Below, in pieces: positions 1-10,444 of a DNA stretch of 64,000 nt; position 1 is the first letter of the stretch, and each line of letters starts with the position of its first letter. A program made the translations under genes and the position numbers. Below the pieces are notes generated by a model. That model had not been told where the DNA came from, ran no database searches, and saw only the letters and a program-made list of their open reading frames with translations. The stretch is from CAIXSC01 sp046349915. GTDB taxonomy: Bacteria > Planctomycetota > Planctomycetia > Pirellulales > Pirellulaceae. The stretch is taken from NCBI GenBank assembly GCA_046349915.1, contig JAXMBL010000003.1, forward strand, positions 1,860,001 to 1,924,000, read 5' to 3'.

Positions 1-626
1 CCGCATGCTCGCTGGCTCGGACCGAAGACGCTTCAGCTGGGCTGCTGGCCGGTGACGTAGTTGTATCAGTGGGTTTTGATTGGTTGGCGGCGTGCGGCGG
101 CTCTGAGGTCGGGGGCGTTGGGGGGGGGGCGGCGTCGAAGCCCGCCAGAAACTGCTGTCTCACGGGTTTGGGCATGGAAAACCTGGCGGGGGCGAGGGAC
201 GAGGGGCTGTGTAGGCCGCACGGAAGAGTGAAGTGTTTCGTATCGTGGTCGTTGGGACTTGTATTCGTCAAGGCGCACCCCTGCGAGTGCCGGGCGGGAT
301 TTTGTTGACAGGCTATGGGAGGTGGATATACTCAAATCCAAACCCACTCGGGTTTTGCGATTGCAGAAGCTCATCTCTCGCCGCGGTCGACGGAGGACTT
401 GTCGCCAATCGCTTTGCGACCTTACTGTGAAGAGGCGGTGAGGCGCGAGCACGGCGGGTGCGAAAATGCAGTGGAATTGCGCGGGAGTTTAGCGATTGGC
501 GTCTGTGTGCCGAGCAGGATTGGGCATGCAGCAAGCGGGTGATGGCAGAAGTGCGGCGTGGCGCTCGAGTGCGAGGTACACTGGAGGGTCCGCCATTGTG
601 GTTAGTTCCCCTCGAGGAGACGTTTT
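1..626. other. Non-coding leader region at window start
   Basis: I find no convincing gene here. Open frames on both strands overlap each other, are arginine/proline-rich and resemble no family. The stretch holds a run of ten G near 121-130, a strong promoter-like pair at 305-332, and a small AAACCC/GGGTTT hairpin at 340-355 followed by one extra T. About 290 bases separate the promoter from the first gene, so this may be a long 5' leader or contain a small RNA. It does not match the conserved cores of RNase P RNA, SRP RNA or tmRNA that I know. Confidence 0.5.
305..332 (+). promoter_or_regulatory. Strong sigma70-like promoter
   Basis: A perfect TTGACA (305-310) is separated by 16 bases from TATACT (327-332), one mismatch from the -10 consensus. 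Transcription would begin near 339 and run toward the coiled-coil protein gene at 627. Such a good match is uncommon elsewhere in this window. Confidence 0.6.
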
Positions 627-2138
627 ATGGCCGCTCGTGAGAACTTCACGTACCAGGTCGCACTGATCATACTCGTGTTCGTCGTGCTCGCGCTGGGCGG
701 AACCACGTATGGGTATTTCCGTAGCGCCGAAGAAGCCGCGAAGGAAACCGCGACCAAGACGGCGGAAGTCGCCGACATTCGCAAGAAGTACACTGATCGC
801 GACGTCGAAGTGCGATGTCTCAAATACATGTTGGGGTGGGACACAACTCTGTCCGATGCCGACTACGACGGCTTGTTGAAGGGGCTAGATACGAGCGCCG
901 AGATCCACAAGATCGACGAAGGCTATAAGCAGGACATGCAGATGTACGGTAAGGGGCTGGACAAGCCTAACTACCGACTTGTTCCCGCCGAGTTGCTGAA
1001 GGTGATCAAGGCGAAGAACGACGAATTGGTCGTCACCGTTGAAGAACAAAAGAAGCTGCAGGCTCAGTTGGTCGCGGCTCGAGAGGAGTCGAAGAAGGAA
1101 GTCGAAATGGCCAAAAAGGGCCAGGAAGAGGCTTCCGCCGAGTTGGTGAAGCGAACGGGCGACTTCGAGACGGAACGGTCGCGTTTGAACGGCGAGAAGG
1201 ACAAACTGGTCACTCAAAAGGATGACTTGGCTTCGAAATTGAATGAAGCGGTGGCGAAGGCCGAGAAGGACCTGAAGAAGGTCAACGATCGGATTGAAAC
1301 CGTCCAGAAGCTCAATCAATCGCAGCGCGATGAATTGGCTCGCGTGAAAGAACACGAGAATTTCGAGGTGCCCGATGGACGAATCACTTACGTCAATCAG
1401 CGTGCCAACATTGTAATCATCAACCTGGGATCGGCTGACGGCTTGCGTCCGCAGATTTCCTTCAGCGTTTACGATCGAGCCGAGAACAGCGCCACCAAGG
1501 CGGAAAAGAAGGCCGGGATCGAAGTCATCAAGGTCTTGGAAGCTCACCTGTCCGAGGCTCGCATCGTCCACAGTGAAACAGCGAACCCGGTGTTGCCGGG
1601 CGATCTGATCTACTCGCCCGTGTGGAAAGCCGGTCAACGGTTGCGTTTCGCGCTCACCGCGTTCATGGACATCAATGGCGACGGCGCGAATGATCGCGAT
1701 TTGGTTCGCAATTTGATTCTGATGAACAACGGTGTCATTGACGTCGAGCAAGGCGATGATGGCAAGGTTAACGACATCAATCGCATGACTCTGCAGACGC
1801 GTTACCTGATTGAGGGCGAATTGCCGACTGACAAGTTCGCGGTCGAATCGCAGTTGCAGGGACGCAATCAAATGATCGCGAAGGCTCAAGAGCTCGGGAT
1901 CGAGCGCATGCCTGTGCAGAAGTTGCTCGGTTATCTCGGCTGGCGGTCAGAAGAGAAGACCGTTTCCTTGGGACGAGGCGCCCAGACCGAGGTGAAGGGC
2001 GGCAGCAAGCCGGCCGCCAAGTCGGGCGGAGCTGGAGCTGGCGCCGCGGGCGCCGGTGGGAACGAGGGCGGCAACGAAGAATTTCGTCCGCGTCAGCCCG
2101 CGGCGAGCAAGCCGGACGACGATCCGTTCGGTTCATAG
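627..2138 (+). CDS. Membrane-anchored coiled-coil protein, unknown function
   Basis: 503 residues. One N-terminal membrane segment (about residues 10-30) is followed by a long charged, Lys/Glu/Ala-rich coiled coil (about 35-235). A globular beta-rich part (about 245-440) contains GRITYVNQ and the phrase LGSADGLRPQ, and a low-complexity Gly/Ala/Pro tail rich in GAGA ends the protein. GAGGAG at 614-619 lies seven bases before the ATG and fixes the start. I do not recognise a named family; the architecture suggests a type II membrane protein with its body outside the cytoplasm or in the periplasm, and the LGSADGL stretch resembles small beta domains that recur in planctomycete proteins. A clear intrinsic terminator follows, so the gene looks monocistronic. 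Confidence 0.75.
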   Translation: MAARENFTYQVALIILVFVVLALGGTTYGYFRSAEEAAKETATKTAEVADIRKKYTDRDVEVRCLKYMLGWDTTLSDADYDGLLKGLDTSAEIHKIDEGYKQDMQMYGKGLDKPNYRLVPAELLKVIKAKNDELVVTVEEQKKLQAQLVAAREESKKEVEMAKKGQEEASAELVKRTGDFETERSRLNGEKDKLVTQKDDLASKLNEAVAKAEKDLKKVNDRIETVQKLNQSQRDELARVKEHENFEVPDGRITYVNQRANIVIINLGSADGLRPQISFSVYDRAENSATKAEKKAGIEVIKVLEAHLSEARIVHSETANPVLPGDLIYSPVWKAGQRLRFALTAFMDINGDGANDRDLVRNLILMNNGVIDVEQGDDGKVNDINRMTLQTRYLIEGELPTDKFAVESQLQGRNQMIAKAQELGIERMPVQKLLGYLGWRSEEKTVSLGRGAQTEVKGGSKPAAKSGGAGAGAAGAGGNEGGNEEFRPRQPAASKPDDDPFGS

Positions 2139-2170
2139 TCGCCATTTTTTGGCGCCAACAGTTGAGTTTG

Positions 2171-2210
2171 ACTGGGGAGGAAACGAATGGTTTCCTCCCC
2201 AGTTCATTTT
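2171..2210 (+). terminator. Intrinsic terminator after the coiled-coil protein gene
   Basis: A perfect 14-bp stem (2171-2184 pairs with 2190-2203) with a five-base loop GAATG is followed by TCATTTT. This is the best intrinsic terminator in the left half of the window. Confidence 0.8.
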
Positions 2211-2338
2211 ACGGCGTCTTGATTTGCGGGCGTCGCGGGGAGAGACTACGAGAATCACTGCGAGGGCTTGGCCACGACGTCAGGGCGGAGAAGATCGCCG
2301 AGCGCCAGGTTCCGAGCAAACCATCGAGGAGCCGCGTC

Positions 2339-2602
2339 ATGATGCACGTACGATCAGCCTCCGACATCTTGAATCGCGAGTATTTGGAGATTCGTTGCAA
2401 GATCCTCGAGCTGGCGGCCGCCATGGATCGCTTGGAGCGTGGTACGGGGAGTGTGGCGGATGACCCGCGAATGGCCAAGATTCGCGAAGCGCTCGAAGTT
2501 GTGGGTGACGAGCGTGGGGACCGAGCTGAACAAGTGCAATTGATCTTCTCGCGTCCCTATCACGAACAGTGGCGCCGCGAGTTTCAGCTCGAACGCCAGT
2601 AG
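2339..2602 (+). CDS. Small conserved-looking hypothetical protein
   Basis: 87 residues beginning with the tandem ATG ATG at 2339 and 2342. The frame stays open upstream to 2162, but that part reads through the terminator and is arginine-rich, so I prefer the internal start; no strong ribosome binding site decides it. The product is hydrophilic and probably helical, with a leucine-rich helix (ILNREYLEIRCKILELAAAM) and no cysteine pair or membrane segment. I recognise no family. It ends 92 bases before the TatD-like gene, on the same strand, so the two may be co-transcribed. Confidence 0.55.
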   Translation: MMHVRSASDILNREYLEIRCKILELAAAMDRLERGTGSVADDPRMAKIREALEVVGDERGDRAEQVQLIFSRPYHEQWRREFQLERQ

Positions 2603-2694
2603 TCCCAACGGTCCGCTCGCCTCGTGACTCGACGCATCTCGACTCAAAGCATCAGGTCGAATCCTTCGTCGGCCAATCAGGAGTTGTTGCTTCC

Positions 2695-3516
2695 ATGTAT
2701 TACATCGACCCGCATATTCACATGGTCTCTAGGACCACGGACGACTACGAAACACTCGCCAAGATGGGGTGCGTCGCGATGAGCGAGCCTGCCTTTTGGG
2801 CGGGCTTCGATCGGGGGAGCGTCGAGAGCTTTCGCGATTACTTCCGACAACTCACCGAATTCGAGCCGAAGCGAGCGGCTCAGTATGGCATTCAGCACTA
2901 CACGTGGCTCTGCATCAACGCAAAAGAAGCGGAAAACGTCGAGCTATCGCGGGAAGTGATCGCGATGATTCCCGAGTTCCTCGACAAGCCCAACGTGTTG
3001 GGTATTGGGGAAATCGGTCTGAACAAGAATACTCGGAACGAGTCGACCATTTTCCTGGAGCATCTCGATCTGGCCGTCCGCCATCGCCAGCAGATTCTGA
3101 TCCACACGCCGCACCTGGAGGATAAGTACCAAGGGACTCGCATGATCCTGGACATGCTATGCGGCGACTCGCGGATCGAACGGGGACGCGTCCTCGTGGA
3201 TCATGTCGAGGAGCATACGGTGCGGCATGTGCTTGAAGAAGGTTTCTGGGCGGGGATGACTCTGTATCCCATCTCCAAGTGCACCCCTCAACGGGCCGCT
3301 GATATCGTCGAGACCTACGGCGCCGAGCGTCTCATGGTCAACTCGGCGGGCGACTGGGGGCCCTCGAAGCCCACTGCGGTCCCCGACTTTATTCTCGAAA
3401 TGAGGCGTCGCGGTCATCCTGAATCACTCATCCGCAAAGTCGTTTACGACAATCCGCTCGAGTTTTTCCGGCAGAGCCAGGCATTTCGGTTTCACGCGCC
3501 GCACGAAGCGAATTAG
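2695..3516 (+). CDS. TatD-like metal-dependent hydrolase (EboB-like)
   Basis: 273 residues of the amidohydrolase/TatD superfamily TIM barrel. The metal site is visible as DPHIHM near the N-terminus (HxH), GEIGLNK (bridging acid), HTPHLE, DHVEEHT, and NSAGDWG, the position of the usual terminal Asp. I chose ATG 2695 because the barrel starts right there (MYYIDPHIH); the open frame extends to 2569 but upstream sequence is not family-like. The wording of the motifs (GLNKNTRNE, LYPISKCTP) matches the branch of TatD-like proteins named EboB in ebo clusters rather than the DNase TatD, but no eboA, eboC, eboD, eboE or eboF neighbour is here, so the role is open. It converges with thiE. Confidence 0.85.
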   Translation: MYYIDPHIHMVSRTTDDYETLAKMGCVAMSEPAFWAGFDRGSVESFRDYFRQLTEFEPKRAAQYGIQHYTWLCINAKEAENVELSREVIAMIPEFLDKPNVLGIGEIGLNKNTRNESTIFLEHLDLAVRHRQQILIHTPHLEDKYQGTRMILDMLCGDSRIERGRVLVDHVEEHTVRHVLEEGFWAGMTLYPISKCTPQRAADIVETYGAERLMVNSAGDWGPSKPTAVPDFILEMRRRGHPESLIRKVVYDNPLEFFRQSQAFRFHAPHEAN

Positions 3517-3547
3517 CTGCCTCGCGGATGGTTCGCGGGCGATACGC

Positions 3548-3576
3548 AGCTCGCCCCAGGTTGCCTAAGGCGAGCT
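3548..3576. terminator. Hairpin between convergent genes
   Basis: AGCTCGCC (3548-3555) pairs with GGCGAGCT (3569-3576) across a 13-base loop, followed on the plus strand by ACTTT. It lies between the stop of the TatD-like gene and overlaps the end of thiE, so it could end transcription from either side. The T-run is weak. Confidence 0.45.
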
Positions 3577-4674
3577 ACTTTCCCTGGCTGAGGCAAGACG
3601 CTTGAGGAACCGACGAGCGGCCGCGGCGGGGTCCGTCGTCTGCCAAACCGCGCCGCTGACCGCGATCCGCGTCATCCCCGTGGCCAGCACCGCGTCGAGT
3701 CGTTCGAGGGTGATGCCTCCGATGGCGAAGCTGGGAAGTCGAATCTCGTCCGCGACTTGCTGGAGATACGCGAGGCCGGGAAATTCGCTGAAGGACTTCG
3801 TGCCGCTGGGAAAGGTGGGACCGCACCCCAGGTAGTCGGCGCCGTCGGCGACGGCTTGGCGAGCTTGGTCGATAGAGTGCGTCGAAACGCCGATCAAGCG
3901 ATCTGGACCGACGACGCGTCTGACATCGCGCACCGTCAGTTCTTCTTGACCGACATGGACTCCGTCAGCGTCCACGATGGCCGCAATATCGGGCCGATCA
4001 TTGATGATCAATCGCGTGCGACTTCCCAGGGTCAGGCGGCGCAACACGCGAGCTCGCCGGGTAAGTTCGCGATCAGACAGTTGTTTGTCGCGGAGTTGGA
4101 GGAAATCGACGCCAAGTTCGACGAGCGGTCGTGCCTTGGACTCCAGTTGTTGATCGTCGGTCGCTCCATCGACCAGTAGGTACAGTTGAGCGACTGGAAA
4201 GGAGTGAGCCAGTTGTGAGCTGCGGATCAGCGATTTGCCAATGTCATAGCTCGTGTATCGCAGGCGTTCGGCGGCGCGAGCCAATTGGGGGCGGTAGCCC
4301 TTGGCGAATTCCTCGATGCTGCGCAGGGCCTGCGCGACTCGCGCTAGATTCGCGGCCACGATGGAGTCCAGGGAGGCTCGTTCGTACTCGGAATCCGTGC
4401 TGATCGTGGCGCCAACGTCTCCGGGCGTGTCGCGGGCGGTCCACCGCTGTTCCTCGGGGATCGACGACAGGGCCTCGGCCAGATCGTGTCGACACTGCTT
4501 CAGTCGCCGGGCGTGGTGTGGGTCGTTGAGCGAGAACCGGGCATATTCCTCGACGACTCGCAGTCCCTCGAGCGCCCGATTGGCATTCGCGTCGAGAATG
4601 CGTAGGCGATCCATGAGCTGGCGGGGATCGAGTGAGTCGGAGTTAGAATCGGGAGGAGCGTTGGTGGGGTTCAT
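3565..4674 (-). CDS. thiE: Thiamine-phosphate synthase with N-terminal ThiD2 domain
   Basis: 369 residues, longer than a plain ThiE (about 210). Residues about 20-150 form a ThiD2-type domain (RILDANANRALEGLRVVEEY), known as a monofunctional hydroxymethylpyrimidine-phosphate kinase. Residues about 162-365 are the ThiE TIM barrel, with QLRDK, NDRPDIA, GVHVGQEEL, GVSTHS, GCGPTFPSGTK and AIGGI. Together they would phosphorylate HMP-P and join it to thiazole phosphate to give thiamine phosphate. ATG 4674 starts just before the ThiD2 domain. I see no TPP riboswitch in the roughly 360 bases upstream. The fusion is known from cyanobacteria and some other phyla. Confidence 0.92.
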   Translation of the reverse strand: MNPTNAPPDSNSDSLDPRQLMDRLRILDANANRALEGLRVVEEYARFSLNDPHHARRLKQCRHDLAEALSSIPEEQRWTARDTPGDVGATISTDSEYERASLDSIVAANLARVAQALRSIEEFAKGYRPQLARAAERLRYTSYDIGKSLIRSSQLAHSFPVAQLYLLVDGATDDQQLESKARPLVELGVDFLQLRDKQLSDRELTRRARVLRRLTLGSRTRLIINDRPDIAAIVDADGVHVGQEELTVRDVRRVVGPDRLIGVSTHSIDQARQAVADGADYLGCGPTFPSGTKSFSEFPGLAYLQQVADEIRLPSFAIGGITLERLDAVLATGMTRIAVSGAVWQTTDPAAAARRFLKRLASARESSSP

Positions 4675-5037
4675 GGCGGACGAAGGGGCGGAACTGGTGG
4701 AACTTGGGGTTAGGAAGGTCAGGGAATCGTGTGCTTTGCAGAGGACGAACCACCTTCTTATTCCATTGTGGCAGGCTGTAGGGGCGGAGCCTAGGGCTTG
4801 GTCAGGCGCGTTTACGTGGCCTCTGGCTTCTTGTTATTGCCCAGCCCTCTGCCTAACTCCATGGCTGGCATTTACTTGCCTTGTCGTCCTGACGGTCGGG
4901 CGATAGAATTCACGAGTTAGGGAAGGTGTGTTCTGGCCGCGCTGTGCGAATAGGAATCGTGCGGCGGCGGTGCTGCACACGTAGTGGATTGATAAGCCAC
5001 TGGATCGAAGGGTGTCAGGGAGGCTGCGATAGGGAAC
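4675..5037. other. Intergenic region between divergent genes
   Basis: 363 bases between the starts of thiE (minus) and the TPR membrane protein (plus). I find no gene, no strong promoter pair and no riboswitch core on either strand, although both genes must be transcribed from here. Confidence 0.5.
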
Positions 5038-5592
5038 ATGGATGCTCCGGCCAATCCAATTCCAGGGAGGTGGACTCTAGTCTGGCCAGGCTTGCCCCGT
5101 TTGTGGCTCGCTGGCCACTGGCGAGGGCTCGCGGTGGCGTTGACCTTTGCGACGCTCTTGAATGGGGCGTTATTCGCGACTTTCACCCACAACTGGGACC
5201 TGGGATCGGCGGGAAAAATCGCTCTTTGGGCGGCGGTGGTCGGATTTTGGTTCGTTTCGGCCCGAAATTCGCTCACTTGGGCTCAGCAGCTCAAAGCCCT
5301 GCCAAAACAGGAGGAATGTGACTCTCGCTTCGTTGCGGCGCAGGTCGCCTACCTTCGAGGGCACTGGCCAGAAGCTGTGGGAATGCTAAGACAACTGTTA
5401 GAGGTCCGACCAGGAGACATCGAGGCGAGGCTGTTGCTGGCCACGATTTTGCGTCGGATGGAGCGACCGCAGGAAGCGAAGGAAGAGTTGGAGGATCTAG
5501 CAAGACGTGAAGGAGCCGAACGTTGGGGCTTGGAATATCGACGCGAGTGGGCCGCCCTGAAGCGCACCGCGGCGACTGATCCCAGCAGCTAG
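5038..5592 (+). CDS. Small membrane protein with TPR-like tail
   Basis: 184 residues. Two hydrophobic segments (about 33-52 and 60-77) are followed by a soluble helical part (about 90-170) in which YLRGHWPEAVGMLRQLL and ARLLLATILRRM look like one or two tetratricopeptide repeats. AGGGAAC directly precedes the ATG at 5038 and the distal ORF start cannot be much earlier. A short TPR of this kind usually mediates protein contacts at the membrane; the partner is unknown. The next gene, clpC, starts 145 bases downstream on the same strand. Confidence 0.65.
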   Translation: MDAPANPIPGRWTLVWPGLPRLWLAGHWRGLAVALTFATLLNGALFATFTHNWDLGSAGKIALWAAVVGFWFVSARNSLTWAQQLKALPKQEECDSRFVAAQVAYLRGHWPEAVGMLRQLLEVRPGDIEARLLLATILRRMERPQEAKEELEDLARREGAERWGLEYRREWAALKRTAATDPSS

Positions 5593-5606
5593 GCGATCCT
5601 GGCAAC

Positions 5607-5638
5607 CAGGTAATACATCCAGGTAATACATCTAGGTA
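5607..5638 (+). repeat. Short tandem repeat upstream of clpC
   Basis: The 13-mer CAGGTAATACATC occurs twice without a gap (5607-5619 and 5620-5632), followed by a partial third unit TAGGTA. It lies about 100 bases before clpC. A regulatory role is possible but not shown. Confidence 0.5.
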
Positions 5639-5737
5639 CGACAGCGGTGGAAGTTTAGCGATGGGTTCCCTCCGTCGCGGCGGCGAAATCACTACAATCG
5701 GCATAAGATTCGGACGAGTCAGATAGAGAGGCGTTAC

Positions 5738-8311
<2,574 letters not shown>

Positions 8312-8341
8312 GTAAAATCGCCGATCCACTAAGTCACAGTA

Positions 8342-8380
8342 CCGAAGGGCCGGTTCGCGATTGCGATACCGGCCCTTCGG
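8342..8380 (+). terminator. Hairpin downstream of clpC
   Basis: A perfect 13-bp stem (8342-8354 pairs with 8368-8380) with a 13-base loop begins 30 bases after the clpC stop. The following CCGTTTAGGG has only a weak T-run. Confidence 0.65.
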
Positions 8381-8387
8381 CCGTTTA

Positions 8388-8420
8388 GGGAACACTGATC
8401 TTCGCTGATCCCCACTAATT
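8388..8420 (+). repeat. Dispersed repeat, family B (GGGAACACTGATCTTCGCT type)
   Basis: The 33 bases from GGGAACACTGATC to CCCACTAATT recur, slightly changed, as an inverted pair at 23846-23939. The copy sits immediately after the clpC hairpin, in a 318-base gap (8312-8629) that otherwise holds only a GATTCGTGGTCCACC segment at 8502-8518. Confidence 0.7.
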
Positions 8421-8501
8421 GAGTCAGACCGGCCGGTGGTGCCTGAGAGTGGCCCTATCCGATCGCTCGAAGCGACGTCCCACGAATTATCCCCCTCCGT
8501 C

Positions 8502-8518
8502 CAGATTCGTGGTCCACC
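8502..8518 (+). repeat. Dispersed repeat, family C (GATTCGTGGTCCACC type)
   Basis: The segment CAGATTCGTGGTCCACC matches a stretch of the gap after the PP2C gene (near 18983-18998). Both copies are followed within 35 bases by a CGCGGTT- or CGCAGTT-like word. It lies about 110 bases upstream of mlaE. Confidence 0.5.
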
Positions 8519-8629
8519 CAGTTCCGTGTTTCGCGGTTCCCTTGACGGTCAAGGATGAGGCCGGAAAATCGCGCTGATCGGCAAAGTCGACTCAAGTTAT
8601 CCCGGTTCCCGTGTCGATTTTGCACCGAC

Positions 8630-9505
8630 ATGGGATCACCTCGCAATCATTCGCCGTCGCCTTCCGCTAGCGAAGATCAACCGATCGACTCGCGGACGAC
8701 TTGGTTAGCCGACATTGGCGGATTGGTCGTCGATTTCACGGCGTCGATTGGTAGTTTCGCAATCTTCAGTTTTCGCGCTTTCGCGTGGCTGTTTACGCGG
8801 TTTCCCCGCGGGGATACGTTGTGGCCCAATTTCTATCAGGTTGGCGTGTTGAGCTTGCCGGTCGTGGCTTTGACGGGCACCTTCATTGGAATGGTGTTGG
8901 CGGTGCAAAGTTACGCTCAGTTTCGGCAGCTCGGGCTGGAGACTCGCCTGGGAGCGGTCATCAACATGTCGCTCGTGCGCGAGCTGGGGCCGGTGTTGGC
9001 CGCGACAATGCTTGCCGGTCGAGTGGGCAGCGCGATGTCGGCCGAGCTGGGGACGATGCGGGTCACGGAGCAGATTGACGCGTTGGCCAGCATGGGGGCC
9101 AATCCAATTCAACATTTGGCCGTGCCCAGGCTACTGGCTTGTCTGCTGCTCATACCGACGTTGGTGGTGATGGCGGACTTCATGGGCGTGGTTGGTGGAT
9201 ACTTCTACAGTGTCGTGATTCTGGGAATCGACCAGCATCACTACTGGAACAACTCGGAACGATTCGTGGGTAACTTCGACTTGTTCAGTGGTTTGTTCAA
9301 GAGTCTTTTCTTTGGGGCGACGATTGCGTTGGTGGGATGTTATCGCGGCTTTCACTGCACGGCGGGGGCGGAGGGAGTTGGGCGAGCGGCGACGGCGGCG
9401 TTCGTGCTGTCGTTTGTCTTGATTCTGCTGTTGGATTTGGTGCTGGGGATCATCCTGGAAGGGATCTACCAGAGCTTGTGGCCGGAAGGGGCCAAGCTGT
9501 TCTAG
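8630..9505 (+). CDS. mlaE: MlaE-type ABC transporter permease
   Basis: 291 residues from ATG 8630; the open frame reaches 8555 but the first membrane helix and family similarity begin well after 8630. Five or six hydrophobic segments are visible. The MlaE signature is clear: GTFIGMVLAVQ, VRELGPVLAATMLAGRVGSAMSAE and LGTMRVTEQIDAL. The protein is the inner-membrane permease of the phospholipid/MCE transporter that maintains outer-membrane lipid asymmetry. It is followed 20 bases later by the ATPase gene and then by the MCE protein, a conserved mlaE-mlaF-mlaD order; no mlaB or mlaC is present. Confidence 0.93.
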   Translation: MGSPRNHSPSPSASEDQPIDSRTTWLADIGGLVVDFTASIGSFAIFSFRAFAWLFTRFPRGDTLWPNFYQVGVLSLPVVALTGTFIGMVLAVQSYAQFRQLGLETRLGAVINMSLVRELGPVLAATMLAGRVGSAMSAELGTMRVTEQIDALASMGANPIQHLAVPRLLACLLLIPTLVVMADFMGVVGGYFYSVVILGIDQHHYWNNSERFVGNFDLFSGLFKSLFFGATIALVGCYRGFHCTAGAEGVGRAATAAFVLSFVLILLLDLVLGIILEGIYQSLWPEGAKLF

Positions 9506-9525
9506 AGACAAACGGCGTTGAGATT

Positions 9526-10338
9526 ATGGTGAGCGCTTCGACCGAACCCGATTCCTTGCTGGAACTGAGTGATCTCCACATCACCTTCGGTCGTAATCGC
9601 GTGCTGCGCGGCATCGATTTGCGTATTCCCCGCGGTCAGACGCTGGCGGTGATTGGAGAGAGTGGCTGCGGTAAATCGGTGATGTTGAAGACGATGATCG
9701 GATTGATCTCGCCTACCAGCGGTTCAGTCACATTTGATGGACGCGACTTGTCGCGGCAATCCGAACGAGAATTGACTCGCCTTCGCGTGCGCTATGGATT
9801 CGTATTCCAGAACGCGGCGTTATTCGACAGCATGACGATCGGACAAAACGTGGCGTTCCCCTTGCGACAACATTCGCGACGAGGGGACGACGAGATCGAG
9901 CGGCAAGTCATGTCGCGGCTCGCCGAAGTAGGCTTGCCCGCCAGCGTGGCGGTGCGGAAACCGGCCGAGTTATCGGGGGGGATGCGAAAACGAGTGGGAT
10001 TGGCTCGGGCGCTCGTGCTCGATCCCGAACTGGTGCTCTATGATGAACCGACCACCGGGCTCGATCCGATCATGAGCGACGTCATCAATGAGTTGATCAT
10101 GCGGACTCGCTTGAGTCGGCCGGTGACGAGCGTGGTGGTCACGCATGACATGCATACGGCGCGCAAGGTGGCGGATCGAGTCGTGATGCTCTATCCCCTG
10201 TCGCGGTTGTCGCCCGATGAGTCGCAGATCATTTTCGACGGTCCGCCGAGCGAGTTGGACCGCACGGGGGATCGGCGAGTGACTCAGTTCGTGAAGGGGG
10301 AGGCGGGCGAACGGATCATGGAGTTGCAGGGGGAATAG
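9526..10338 (+). CDS. mlaF: MlaF-type ABC transporter ATPase
   Basis: 270 residues from ATG 9526; the frame is open further upstream inside mlaE, but the ATPase fold starts at LSDLHITFGRNRVLRG. Walker A is GESGCGKS, the signature is LSGGMRKRVGLARA, the Walker B is LVLYDEPTTGLDP and the switch His is in VTHDM. The GGMRKR form is the one used by MlaF/Ttg2A ATPases. It energises MlaE. The 20-base spacing to mlaE and 106 bases to the MCE gene suggest one operon. Confidence 0.94.
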   Translation: MVSASTEPDSLLELSDLHITFGRNRVLRGIDLRIPRGQTLAVIGESGCGKSVMLKTMIGLISPTSGSVTFDGRDLSRQSERELTRLRVRYGFVFQNAALFDSMTIGQNVAFPLRQHSRRGDDEIERQVMSRLAEVGLPASVAVRKPAELSGGMRKRVGLARALVLDPELVLYDEPTTGLDPIMSDVINELIMRTRLSRPVTSVVVTHDMHTARKVADRVVMLYPLSRLSPDESQIIFDGPPSELDRTGDRRVTQFVKGEAGERIMELQGE

Positions 10339-10444
10339 CGGTCGGTATGGGAGGCGGTGGGGCGGTCGACGGTTCGTGGCGTCACGAGCACGGGGCGATT
10401 GCCGAAAGTGAGAAATCGCTGGTCGCGGCTTGGGAAACGGGATC

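Noticed and set aside
4675..4900. TPP riboswitch before thiE
   Set aside because: No CTGAGA or the paired conserved TPP motif on the minus strand.
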